A stretch of 8,389 nt of DNA from a bacterium (GTDB taxonomy: Bacteria > Bacillota_I > Bacilli_A > RF39 > UBA660). Below are positions 1 through 5,520 of the stretch, in pieces; position 1 is the stretch's first letter; each line of letters opens with the position of its first letter. Where the stretch lies: contig JAQXIG010000122.1 in NCBI GenBank assembly GCA_029007685.1, positions 1 through 8,389 of the forward strand. The letters run 5' to 3'. The notes below the pieces were generated by a model, which was not told the origin of the DNA, made no database searches, and saw only the letters and a list, made by a program, of their open reading frames with translations. A program made the position numbers and the translations under genes.

Positions 1-722
1 AAAGTAACAACCGTCAAATCAAGTCCATTTTTACTAGCATTTGTAACCAAAGTTCGTCCTGCTCGTGGAGTGTAACCTGTCTTACCTCCAGTTGCCCATT
101 CATAGCTAGTCAAAAGCTTATTTCGATTATTCCATAAATAACTTTTTTTATCAGATTGAACAGTATATTTCTTAGTTCCTACAATTTTCATATAAGTTTC
201 ATTCTTAGACGCATAACTCGATAAAAGTGCCATATCATAAGCAGTAGACTTATTTTCCGTTATTTCATCTAATCCATGTGAATTATGAAAAATCGTATTG
301 GTCATGCCGATACTAGCTGCTTTATCATTCATCATCTTCACAAAATTTTCCTCAGTCCCACCAACAAAAGTCGCAATTACTACTGCAGAATCATTACCAC
401 TACGTAGCATAAGTCCATAAACTAGATCTCTCAATAGCATTTTTTCCCCTAACTCAATGTAAATATTAGAACCATACATCGTAAGAACTTCTTCTCCTAC
501 CGTAACTTCTTCATCCAAACGACCAGACTCTATCGCCAAAATAGCTGTCATAATTTTAGTAATAGAAGCAATCAAACGTGGAGTATCTGGATCTTTAGAA
601 AATAACACTCTGCCACTATCCCTATCCATCAAACAAGCACTTCTACTACTAACAGATAATCCATAAGCATTTATAGGTATTAATACTATTATTATCACTA
701 ATATAATTAAAATTTTCTTCAC
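1..722 (-). CDS. D-alanyl-D-alanine carboxypeptidase (peptidase S11), 3' end cut by window edge
   Basis: A secreted penicillin-binding protein that removes the terminal D-Ala from peptidoglycan stem peptides outside the membrane. I translated 240 codons; the C-terminal part lies left of the window. The GTG start at 722 is preceded by AGGTGA (727-732) and opens a clear signal peptide (MKK, a long Ile/Leu/Val core, cleavage near residues 19-21). The three active-site motifs of the serine DD-peptidases are present and well spaced: S53-I-T-K56 with the acylating Ser, S108-G-N110, and K214-T-G216 within a GGKTGYT context followed by AGRTLV. The family resembles DacA/DacB/DacF of Bacillus; the paralogue cannot be told apart from a partial sequence. 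It follows the lipoprotein gene on the same strand by 51 nt, with a terminator hairpin between them. Function is confident; gene name left blank. Confidence 0.93.
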   Translation of the reverse strand, partial: MKKILIILVIIIVLIPINAYGLSVSSRSACLMDRDSGRVLFSKDPDTPRLIASITKIMTAILAIESGRLDEEVTVGEEVLTMYGSNIYIELGEKMLLRDLVYGLMLRSGNDSAVVIATFVGGTEENFVKMMNDKAASIGMTNTIFHNSHGLDEITENKSTAYDMALLSSYASKNETYMKIVGTKKYTVQSDKKSYLWNNRNKLLTSYEWATGGKTGYTPRAGRTLVTNASKNGLDLTVVT

Positions 723-726
723 GGTA

Positions 727-732
727 TCACCT
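727..732 (-). promoter_or_regulatory. Ribosome binding site of the carboxypeptidase gene
   Basis: AGGTGA on the minus strand, about 4-5 nt from the GTG at 722. No ATG or TTG lies nearby in frame, so this site decides the GTG start. Confidence 0.7.
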
Positions 733-745
733 ATAAAATAATATG

Positions 746-773
746 AAAAAAGAGACTTATTTAGTCCCTTTTT
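746..773 (-). terminator. Intrinsic terminator after the lipoprotein gene
   Basis: On the minus strand a 10-bp stem (AAAAAGGGAC pairing with GTCTCTTTTT, including one G-U pair) closes a 7-nt loop (TAAATAA) and runs into a U-tract. It begins on the base right after the lipoprotein stop codon. The U-tract ends only about 23 nt before the downstream carboxypeptidase start, so it may be leaky or act as an attenuator. Confidence 0.75.
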
Positions 774-1313
774 CTATGAATATAAACCATGTATTTTTTG
801 ACGATCTATTTCTGTAATGTCATCTAACTTCCATTTATCATCTTCTTTAGTCAAAGTAAAATTAATTGTATAAGTAACTTTATCTTTTACTTTAGCTAAT
901 TGTTCAAGCTTGTAATCCATATATTTCTCGTCATTAACAATTTGTGTTTCTTTATCTACAAATTCATCCCTATTTGTAACTAAATAAGTCTCAGACTCCG
1001 TAATAGAAGTAGCATAATCATAAACTTCGATCTCTACCTCAACAGTAGCAGTATCGCCATCCTCTGTTTCATCTTTTATTTTATAGCTAAGATTTTGATA
1101 CTGCTTTTTCATTAAATCACGATACTTATTTTTTTGATCACTTGTCATAGTTCCAGCCGATTTCATTACATCATCTAATTGACTTAATACCTTTTCATCC
1201 ATAGTTTGATATTTACTTAAAAATTCTTCTACTTTTTTAGTAGGGGTATTCATCATATTTCCACAACCAGCAATGAAAATAATAGCTATTAATAATGCAA
1301 ATATTTTTCTCAT
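774..1313 (-). CDS. Lipoprotein, probable NTF2-like domain, function unknown
   Basis: A 179-residue exported lipoprotein. The N-terminus is a lipoprotein signal: charged MRK, a hydrophobic core, and the lipobox I-A-G-C with the lipidated Cys at 17, the only cysteine. The mature part is mainly polar. It starts with a helical segment (about residues 23-75, 'PTKKVEEFLSKYQ') and continues into strand-like stretches (TATVEVEIEVYDY; VTYTINFTLTKEDDKWKLDDI). This helix-then-sheet pattern with a conserved DKWKLDDI-type ending resembles NTF2-like/DUF4878-type lipoproteins of Bacillota; that assignment is inference from pattern alone. A strong AGGAGG lies 7 nt before the ATG. It precedes the D-Ala-D-Ala carboxypeptidase gene, which suggests an envelope role, but a terminator separates the two. 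No catalytic residues are recognisable. Confidence 0.85.
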   Translation of the reverse strand: MRKIFALLIAIIFIAGCGNMMNTPTKKVEEFLSKYQTMDEKVLSQLDDVMKSAGTMTSDQKNKYRDLMKKQYQNLSYKIKDETEDGDTATVEVEIEVYDYATSITESETYLVTNRDEFVDKETQIVNDEKYMDYKLEQLAKVKDKVTYTINFTLTKEDDKWKLDDITEIDRQKIHGLYS

Positions 1314-1320
1314 GTTTCAT

Positions 1321-1326
1321 CCTCCT
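1321..1326 (-). promoter_or_regulatory. Consensus ribosome binding site of the lipoprotein gene
   Basis: Perfect AGGAGG on the minus strand, 7 nt from the ATG at 1313, confirming that start. Confidence 0.85.
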
Positions 1327-1354
1327 CACTACTATCTTTACCAATGATTCTTTT

Positions 1355-1383
1355 TTTATACTAAAAAGAAAAATTTTCATAAA
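1355..1383 (-). promoter_or_regulatory. Weak candidate promoter for the lipoprotein gene
   Basis: Minus strand: TATAAA (1355-1360) as -10, with TTTATG (1378-1383) 17 bp upstream as a poor -35. Only the -10 is a good match; in such AT-rich DNA this is tentative. Confidence 0.3.
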
Positions 1384-1409
1384 CTTTTTCAGCATCAAGA
1401 ATAACTATT

Positions 1410-1427
1410 TATTTTACAAGTAAAATA
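1410..1427. promoter_or_regulatory. Perfect 8+8 palindrome between divergent genes, possible operator
   Basis: Half-sites TATTTTAC and GTAAAATA flank a 2-bp AA centre. It lies between the divergent lipoprotein and trpS genes and directly upstream of the best trpS -10 box, covering the place where a -35 or a repressor would sit. The regulator is not identified, and chance symmetry of AT-rich DNA is not excluded. Confidence 0.4.
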
Positions 1428-1436
1428 TGTTAGAAT
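1428..1436 (+). promoter_or_regulatory. Candidate extended -10 promoter of trpS
   Basis: TGT followed by TAGAAT (1431-1436) gives an extended -10 element; no good -35 is found at 16-18 bp. Transcription would start near 1443, giving a very short leader before the AAAGGA ribosome site (1441-1446) and the ATG at 1456. Confidence 0.45.
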
Positions 1437-1455
1437 ACGAAAAGGAAGTGATCAT

Positions 1456-2457
1456 ATGAAAAAGACAATTTTAACTGGAATTCGTCCAACCGGCAATTTA
1501 CATCTAGGCCATTATTTTGGAGCTACGAAAAGTTGGGTAAAACTTCAAGACGAATATGAATGTTTTTTTGAAGTCGCTGATGTGCAAGCGTTAACGGATA
1601 ATTTTAATAATCCTGAAAAAATTAGAAAAAACGTCTATGAATTAACGATTGATTTATTATCCGTAGGAATTGATCCTCACAAAGCTCATCTATTCATTCA
1701 ATCAAAAATTCCTGAGATTGCAGAGCTTACTATTTTTTATTCAAACCTAGTTACGATGGCTAGACTTTATCGTAACCCAACTGTAAAAACAGAAATTGCA
1801 CAGAAAAAGACTTTATTTGGTAATGACGGTGAAAGTGTCACTTATGGTTTCGTGGGATATCCAATTAGTCAAGCTGCTGATATTACCGCACTAGGAGGAA
1901 CCATCGTTCCGGTTGGTGAAGATCAACTACCATTAATTGAACAATGTCGTGAAATCGTTCGAAAATTTAACACAATCTACGGAGTAACGCTACAAGAACC
2001 TGAGTATTTACTAAGCAAAACTCCACGTATTAAAGGTTTAGATGGAAAAGATAAAATGGGAAAAAGTTTAGGTAATGCCCTTTATTTAAACGACGATTCT
2101 GAAACAGTAACCAAAAAAATAATGAATGCTATAACAGATCCCAATAAAATTAAAAAAGACGATCCTGCTAACCCTGAAATTTGTATGGTATATTACTATC
2201 ATCAATTAATCGAAAATCCAAATTTAGAAACCGTATACACAGAATGCAAAGCTGGAAGTCGTGGTTGTGTAGCTTGTAAAAAAGAACTAATTACTAAAAT
2301 AGAACAGTTTCTAACCCCAATTCGTCAAAAGCGCAAATATTATGAAGATCACCAAGATGAAGTAATCAATATTTTAAATCAAGGAACTGAGGAAGCAAGA
2401 ATTCGTGCTCAAGAAACCATGAAACAAGTAAAAGCAAGTATGAAGATTGATTATTAA
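1456..2457 (+). CDS. trpS: Tryptophanyl-tRNA synthetase with a four-Cys Fe-S-type motif
   Basis: A class Ic aminoacyl-tRNA synthetase that charges tRNA-Trp with Trp using ATP, in the cytosol, as a dimer in this family. The 333-residue length is normal. The Rossmann signature appears as PTGNLHLGH (HIGH-type, H16-H19), the middle region carries QAADI (139-143) and GEDQ (154-157), and the second ATP motif is KMGKS (200-204). Residues C243, C264, C271 and C274 give C-x20-C-x6-C-x2-C, close to the C-x22-C-x6-C-x2-C pattern that binds a [4Fe-4S] cluster near the anticodon site in Thermotoga maritima TrpRS; cluster binding here is inference. The ATG follows AAAGGAAGTGA. The gene stands alone on the plus strand, converging on yjbA. 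The 142-nt upstream gap is too small for a typical T-box leader, so control by uncharged tRNA is unlikely. Confidence 0.97.
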   Translation: MKKTILTGIRPTGNLHLGHYFGATKSWVKLQDEYECFFEVADVQALTDNFNNPEKIRKNVYELTIDLLSVGIDPHKAHLFIQSKIPEIAELTIFYSNLVTMARLYRNPTVKTEIAQKKTLFGNDGESVTYGFVGYPISQAADITALGGTIVPVGEDQLPLIEQCREIVRKFNTIYGVTLQEPEYLLSKTPRIKGLDGKDKMGKSLGNALYLNDDSETVTKKIMNAITDPNKIKKDDPANPEICMVYYYHQLIENPNLETVYTECKAGSRGCVACKKELITKIEQFLTPIRQKRKYYEDHQDEVINILNQGTEEARIRAQETMKQVKASMKIDY

Positions 2458-2475
2458 TCTATACTTGCTTTTTTT
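2431..2475 (+). terminator. trpS terminator overlapping the 3' ends of both convergent genes
   Basis: AAAGCAAGTAT (2431-2441) pairs perfectly with ATACTTGCTTT (2461-2471). An inner AGATT/AATCT stem (2444-2448 with 2456-2460) sits above a 2-nt bulge, and a run of seven T (2469-2475) follows. The trpS stop codon lies in the loop region, and the stop of the opposing gene begins at 2461. On the minus strand the hairpin is followed only by a mixed T-rich stretch, so it may work there less well. Confidence 0.85.
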
Positions 2476-3112
2476 GATGAGATAATCTTAAATATTGATA
2501 AAGTTCCATATGTTTGATATCTAATGATTCTTTCATACTATCTAGTAAGGCCTCAAACATTTTTTTAGGTTCGTCTTCTCTTTCCTCAAAATATTCAATA
2601 TAAAGAAATCTCAATTTATTATAGTTTTTCAAACGATAAGACTCCTTAATCTCATTCATTAAATAGCGACGAACTTTAATTTCTTTGCGCGTTAAAAATC
2701 GATTTTTATTGTCCTCTTTCAAAATTTTATAAGGAATTGCCATAAATTCCAAATTACTGGCTAAAACTGCAATTTCCTCTTCCTCATCTAATAAGAGCTT
2801 ACTTCTACATTCAATGATCCCTTTGGCATTAAACTCAACGGCCAAAACTCTCATACCATCTGAAATCAAACAAGCATAATCTAAAATATTCGTTCCTTTA
2901 CTTAAATAAACTTCACAAGTCTTAAAAATTTTCATCAAAAAATCACTTTCTACTTGAATCTTGTGATTACAAAAACAATCAAAATCTTGCTTACTAACCT
3001 TCAGTAACTTTATTTTTTTCATATTTTCAATATGATCACTATGATTCCACTCATAAAATTCATATAAAAGACTATCACTAAAATTCACCAAAATATCATA
3101 AATATAAATCAT
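2459..3112 (-). CDS. yjbA: YjbA / DUF3603 (UPF0736) family protein
   Basis: A 217-residue soluble protein of unknown function. It resembles Bacillus subtilis YjbA in order of motifs: IYDILVNF near the start, then FYEWNHSDHIENMKKIKLLKVS, the central CLISDGMRVLAVEFN and a RSKLLLDEEEEI stretch, with a helical C-terminus containing LTRKEIKVRRYLM. In Bacillus yjbA also neighbours trpS (from memory), which supports the identity. There is no signal peptide or membrane segment. The frame is open to a GTG at 3127, but GGGAGG (3120-3125) lies inside that extension, 7 nt before the ATG at 3112, and the family begins with M-I/L-Y; I therefore start at 3112. The first 17 nt overlap the end of the upstream membrane-protein gene, indicating translational coupling. 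No catalytic residues are recognisable. Confidence 0.85.
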   Translation of the reverse strand: MIYIYDILVNFSDSLLYEFYEWNHSDHIENMKKIKLLKVSKQDFDCFCNHKIQVESDFLMKIFKTCEVYLSKGTNILDYACLISDGMRVLAVEFNAKGIIECRSKLLLDEEEEIAVLASNLEFMAIPYKILKEDNKNRFLTRKEIKVRRYLMNEIKESYRLKNYNKLRFLYIEYFEEREDEPKKMFEALLDSMKESLDIKHMELYQYLRLSHQKKQV

Positions 3113-3317
3113 CATTTTGCCTCCCACTAGTTAAGATAATTACCGAAATCATAATAAATCCGATAATAGAGAAAAGACACTCTACTCTGCCAAAAATAAA
3201 ATGTAAATAATTAGAAAAACTGTACCCCATCGTAAGTAAATTAAGATAAGTAATAATGTAACTACAACCTACAACCATCAAACCAAAACCTAATAAAAAG
3301 AAAAAAACTCTCCACAT
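3096..3317 (-). CDS. Small membrane protein with two transmembrane helices
   Basis: A 73-residue protein I do not recognise. It has two hydrophobic segments, about residues 4-28 (starting MWRVFFFLLGFGLMVVG) and 46-64, joined by a loop with aromatic residues and a single basic R44, and a short polar tail GRQNDDLYL. Its AGGTGA site (3325-3330) is 7 nt from the ATG, a strong sign of real translation. The TGA stop lies inside the first codons of yjbA, a 17-nt overlap, so both are read from one mRNA and their translation is probably coupled. A role beside yjbA is inferred only from this arrangement. Confidence 0.75.
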   Translation of the reverse strand: MWRVFFFLLGFGLMVVGCSYIITYLNLLTMGYSFSNYLHFIFGRVECLFSIIGFIMISVIILTSGRQNDDLYL

Positions 3318-3324
3318 TTTTTCT

Positions 3325-3330
3325 TCACCT
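3325..3330 (-). promoter_or_regulatory. Ribosome binding site of the small membrane protein
   Basis: AGGTGA on the minus strand, 7 nt from the ATG at 3317. It supports this short gene as real. Confidence 0.7.
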
Positions 3331-3388
3331 ACTCTATCATATTAAACAGAGCTCATTTATAGTATTATTTTTTTATCCAAATTTATGC

Positions 3389-3416
3389 AAAAAAAAGAAG
3401 TTTACACTCTGAAACT
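3389..3416 (-). terminator. Weak candidate terminator downstream of the transglutaminase-like gene
   Basis: On the minus strand AGTTT (3416-3412) pairs with AAACT (3403-3399) over an 8-nt loop, followed by TC and eight T. The stem is only five AT-rich pairs and lies about 170 nt past the stop codon, so it is tentative. Confidence 0.3.
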
Positions 3417-3582
3417 ATCAAAGAAACATTTTTTTAAATTAACAATTCTAGTTGTTTACTTCTATTTTCTTATATGAAAATAATGCTGTTTGGGCTATCA
3501 ATCTTCATTTTTTAATCATATGTGTAATACAAATAAGAGTTAGATTTGAACATAATGGATACAGACTTTTTTTAATGATCTC

Positions 3583-4431
3583 TTAGATTCTTCTTTTTTT
3601 TCGATAGGTCTTTATAGTATTGGAAACATCATATTCAGTAGCCTCATAAAATTGGCATCCATGGTCGGTCTCTGTTAATAGAAAATACAACTGTTGCTCA
3701 ATTAAATTCAAAGTATAAATTGTAGTAAAATTCCAATTATCATCATATATCTCCTGTTTTGATACTCTTTGTTCATCAAAAGAATTTAAGAATTTTAACA
3801 TCAAATATTCTACTACATAATAATAGTCTGCATATCGAGATAAAAGTGGCCACTCTTCAACCATCTCTTTAATTACATAAATTTTTTCAATTAATAAGTC
3901 ATCAGATGTAGAACTCTGTGATAACCAATCGGTATCAAATTTCTTTTGCTGTTTTTCGATATCTACAGAAGAATAGTCATCTTGTATGTAAGAAATCATT
4001 TGATCTATATCAGAAAGATCAATCGATTTCGTTTTTAAAATATAACCCACTGTATTATTTTTCATTTTTACTCGAGCCAAATCTGAAGCAATACAAGCAT
4101 CTGCTGTAATAGGATCAGAATCAATCGTAAACTCAACAAACTCATGACCACGACCATTTCCTCTTAACTCACCAGAAATCCCAATTTCTTGTAACAATGG
4201 CAAATAGACATAGCGCGACCAAGAGGAACATACAACCTCAAAATGATCCACATTAGTTAAATCAATAGTTCGATTTTTAATCTTATCTTTTAGAGTAGAA
4301 TCAACATAATGAACACGATAATCATATGAAAAATACTCACAACTTTTCCAATATAAATAACGTGCTTTCATCCACAAATCCCATTCTGGATGAGTATCAA
4401 GTTCCTTATGAATTATTTCCAAAAAATCCAT
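3583..4431 (-). CDS. Transglutaminase-like putative cysteine peptidase/hydrolase
   Basis: A 282-residue protein with no signal peptide or membrane helix, so probably cytosolic. The N-terminal half fits a transglutaminase-like papain fold: C68 opens a helix in VVCSSWSRYVYLPLLQEIGI, the usual nucleophile position, then a GELRGNG turn, H96 in GHEFVEF, and D111 in ITADAC followed by DLARVKM. These would form a Cys-His-Asp triad. The C-terminal half (about 135-282) is helical, rich in Tyr and acidic residues, and not recognised. Substrate is unknown; protease, amidase or inactive binding protein are all possible. The frame is open to a GTG at 4449, but AGAGGT (4438-4443) lies 6 nt before the ATG at 4431, which I choose. 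A near-consensus promoter drives it alone, and the upstream gene ends in a terminator. Confidence 0.7.
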   Translation of the reverse strand: MDFLEIIHKELDTHPEWDLWMKARYLYWKSCEYFSYDYRVHYVDSTLKDKIKNRTIDLTNVDHFEVVCSSWSRYVYLPLLQEIGISGELRGNGRGHEFVEFTIDSDPITADACIASDLARVKMKNNTVGYILKTKSIDLSDIDQMISYIQDDYSSVDIEKQQKKFDTDWLSQSSTSDDLLIEKIYVIKEMVEEWPLLSRYADYYYVVEYLMLKFLNSFDEQRVSKQEIYDDNWNFTTIYTLNLIEQQLYFLLTETDHGCQFYEATEYDVSNTIKTYRKKRRI

Positions 4432-4437
4432 ACTTAC

Positions 4438-4443
4438 ACCTCT
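4438..4443 (-). promoter_or_regulatory. Ribosome binding site that fixes the start at 4431
   Basis: AGAGGT on the minus strand, 6 nt from the ATG at 4431. It lies inside the longer open frame from the GTG at 4449, which argues against that earlier start. Confidence 0.7.
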
Positions 4444-4516
4444 GCTCACAGTAATAAATAGGACTAACTGTTACTCAATCAACATTTTTTACATGAAGTC
4501 CTTTTAGATAACGCTT

Positions 4517-4545
4517 ATTATAACAGGTCGATTCCAAACAAGCAA
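4517..4545 (-). promoter_or_regulatory. Strong sigma-A-type promoter of the transglutaminase-like gene
   Basis: Minus strand: TTGCTT (4540-4545) as -35, a 17-bp spacer, and a perfect TATAAT (4517-4522) preceded by TGT as an extended -10. The start would be near 4510, giving a leader of about 79 nt. This is the best promoter match in the window. Confidence 0.8.
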
Positions 4546-4574
4546 CCAAAAATATTATCCAATTCTTCTACTAT

Positions 4575-4608
4575 AAAAAAGAGTGAATCAATTACGAAAT
4601 TCATTCTC
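4575..4608 (-). terminator. Intrinsic terminator of the anchored-protein gene
   Basis: On the minus strand GAG, an AA bulge and TGAAT (4608-4599) pair with ATTCA-CTC (4588-4581) across a 10-nt loop, followed by six T (4580-4575). The TGA stop codon lies inside the hairpin. Confidence 0.7.
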
Positions 4609-5469
4609 ATAAAAATCTTTCATCTTGTTTTTGCTACTGGTAGTTAGTTCTTCCATCAAACCCCAAGTAAGTCCAAAATTCTCTTTCAAATTAGAAAAAT
4701 CCTTTTTTGCTTGTTGGCAAGTATCCGAACTAGCTTTATCACATAAAGAAGCCGTAATTTCCAAATACTTCACCGCTATCCTACCTTGGATACGATCATA
4801 TTTACCTTTAATGCTTTCTTTATAATCAGGAAAATATTCTTCTATTTTACGATCCATAGTCAATGCCAGTTGAATCACTTTTAATTTAACAGTAGTAGTA
4901 AGCTCATGAAATGTATATTCTTTGATTTTCTTATCATAAAAAATAAAATCAATAATAGAAATGAAGCTATTTTTTACTTTTTCTCTCATAGTAACATCAT
5001 TTTCCTGATCCGTACTAATTTGTGCTATTTGACTTTCAAAGTAAGATACCATTTCCAATTGTTTATTATCATTCAAATGATTTACACGTATATTCTCGCT
5101 TTCCTGGTTGGGAACAATATTCCCACTAGAATGACTAGCAGTATGCATCGTGGAATGCTCAATGGCATCTACCTCTGCTAGTGAATCGATACTGTCATTA
5201 AGACGATTATTACAAATCATATAGGATTCGTTACTAACACTATCATGAATCACTTCCTGATCGGCTTGATCTGAAACAACAGAATCATTAGTATGATCCA
5301 TTTTGGACTCCTTTTCCTTATGAATAGCCTTATGATCCGTTTTATGAGATTGATTAGAAAACGTAAATATCGTTCCTTGATTCATCATTAACCCTAAAAT
5401 AATCCCACATAAAACAATCGATAAAAGCCCAAGTCCTGTGATCATATAATTTTTATCAATATTTTTCAC
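4588..5469 (-). CDS. Single-pass membrane-anchored extracytoplasmic protein, unrecognised family
   Basis: A 293-residue protein I do not recognise. Residues 9-29 form one uncleaved-looking transmembrane anchor (ITGLGLLSIVLCGIILGLMM) after a short Lys-containing N-terminus. Residues about 30-160 are polar, low in order and rich in Ser, Asn and Asp, with nine scattered His (42, 46, 50, 59, 75, 105, 109, 113, 131). The C-terminal part (about 160-293) looks helical with many Lys and Glu, and has C243 and C251 spaced to form a disulfide if external. The frame extends to a GTG at 5478, but AGAGGT (5477-5482) overlaps that codon and sits 7 nt before the GTG at 5469, which I choose. It lies 46 nt after the Ca2+-ATPase gene, ends in its own terminator, and has a candidate promoter in the gap. 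Confidence 0.75.
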   Translation of the reverse strand: MKNIDKNYMITGLGLLSIVLCGIILGLMMNQGTIFTFSNQSHKTDHKAIHKEKESKMDHTNDSVVSDQADQEVIHDSVSNESYMICNNRLNDSIDSLAEVDAIEHSTMHTASHSSGNIVPNQESENIRVNHLNDNKQLEMVSYFESQIAQISTDQENDVTMREKVKNSFISIIDFIFYDKKIKEYTFHELTTTVKLKVIQLALTMDRKIEEYFPDYKESIKGKYDRIQGRIAVKYLEITASLCDKASSDTCQQAKKDFSNLKENFGLTWGLMEELTTSSKNKMKDFYENEFRN

Positions 5470-5476
5470 AACAACC

Positions 5477-5482
5477 ACCTCT
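5477..5482 (-). promoter_or_regulatory. Ribosome binding site that fixes the GTG start at 5469
   Basis: AGAGGT on the minus strand, 7 nt before the GTG at 5469. It overlaps the alternative GTG at 5478, ruling that one out as the likely start. Confidence 0.6.
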
Positions 5483-5492
5483 AATGTTTCCT

Positions 5493-5520
5493 AGTATACC
5501 ATAATATATGCCTTTTTAAA
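5493..5520 (-). promoter_or_regulatory. Candidate extended -10 promoter of the anchored-protein gene
   Basis: Minus strand: TTTAAA (5515-5520, overlapping the ATPase stop codon), a 16-bp spacer, and TATACT (5493-5498) preceded by TGG. No terminator is visible for the ATPase, so read-through from it may also contribute. Confidence 0.45.

Larger units (their letters stand above)
3318..3582. other. 265-nt AT-rich intergenic region without a recognisable gene
   Basis: No open frame of useful length is seen on either strand. It should hold the 3' end of the upstream transcript and the promoter of the small-membrane-protein/yjbA unit; no convincing -35/-10 pair was found, only isolated -10-like TATGAT (3336-3341) and TACTAT (3359-3364) on the minus strand. 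Two small inverted repeats are present: TATTTTC/GAAAATA (3463-3469 with 3476-3482) and AGTTT/AAACT (3399-3403 with 3412-3416). Confidence 0.6.

Noticed and set aside
1314..1455. T-box riboswitch upstream of trpS
   Set aside because: Only 142 nt separate the genes, the best -10 is close to the start codon, and no specifier stem or antiterminator is visible.
3113..3127. GTG at 3127 as the start of yjbA
   Set aside because: The GGGAGG ribosome site lies within this extension and the family starts at the later Met, so the start is placed at 3112.
3463..3482. Perfect 7-bp inverted repeat TATTTTC/GAAAATA as a terminator or operator
   Set aside because: No U-tract follows on either strand, it is AT-only apart from one G-C pair, and it is not next to a promoter.
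3918..5181. Plus-strand open frames opposite the transglutaminase-like and anchored-protein genes
   Set aside because: No ribosome binding sites; low-complexity Phe/Ile/Leu-rich products typical of antisense reading.
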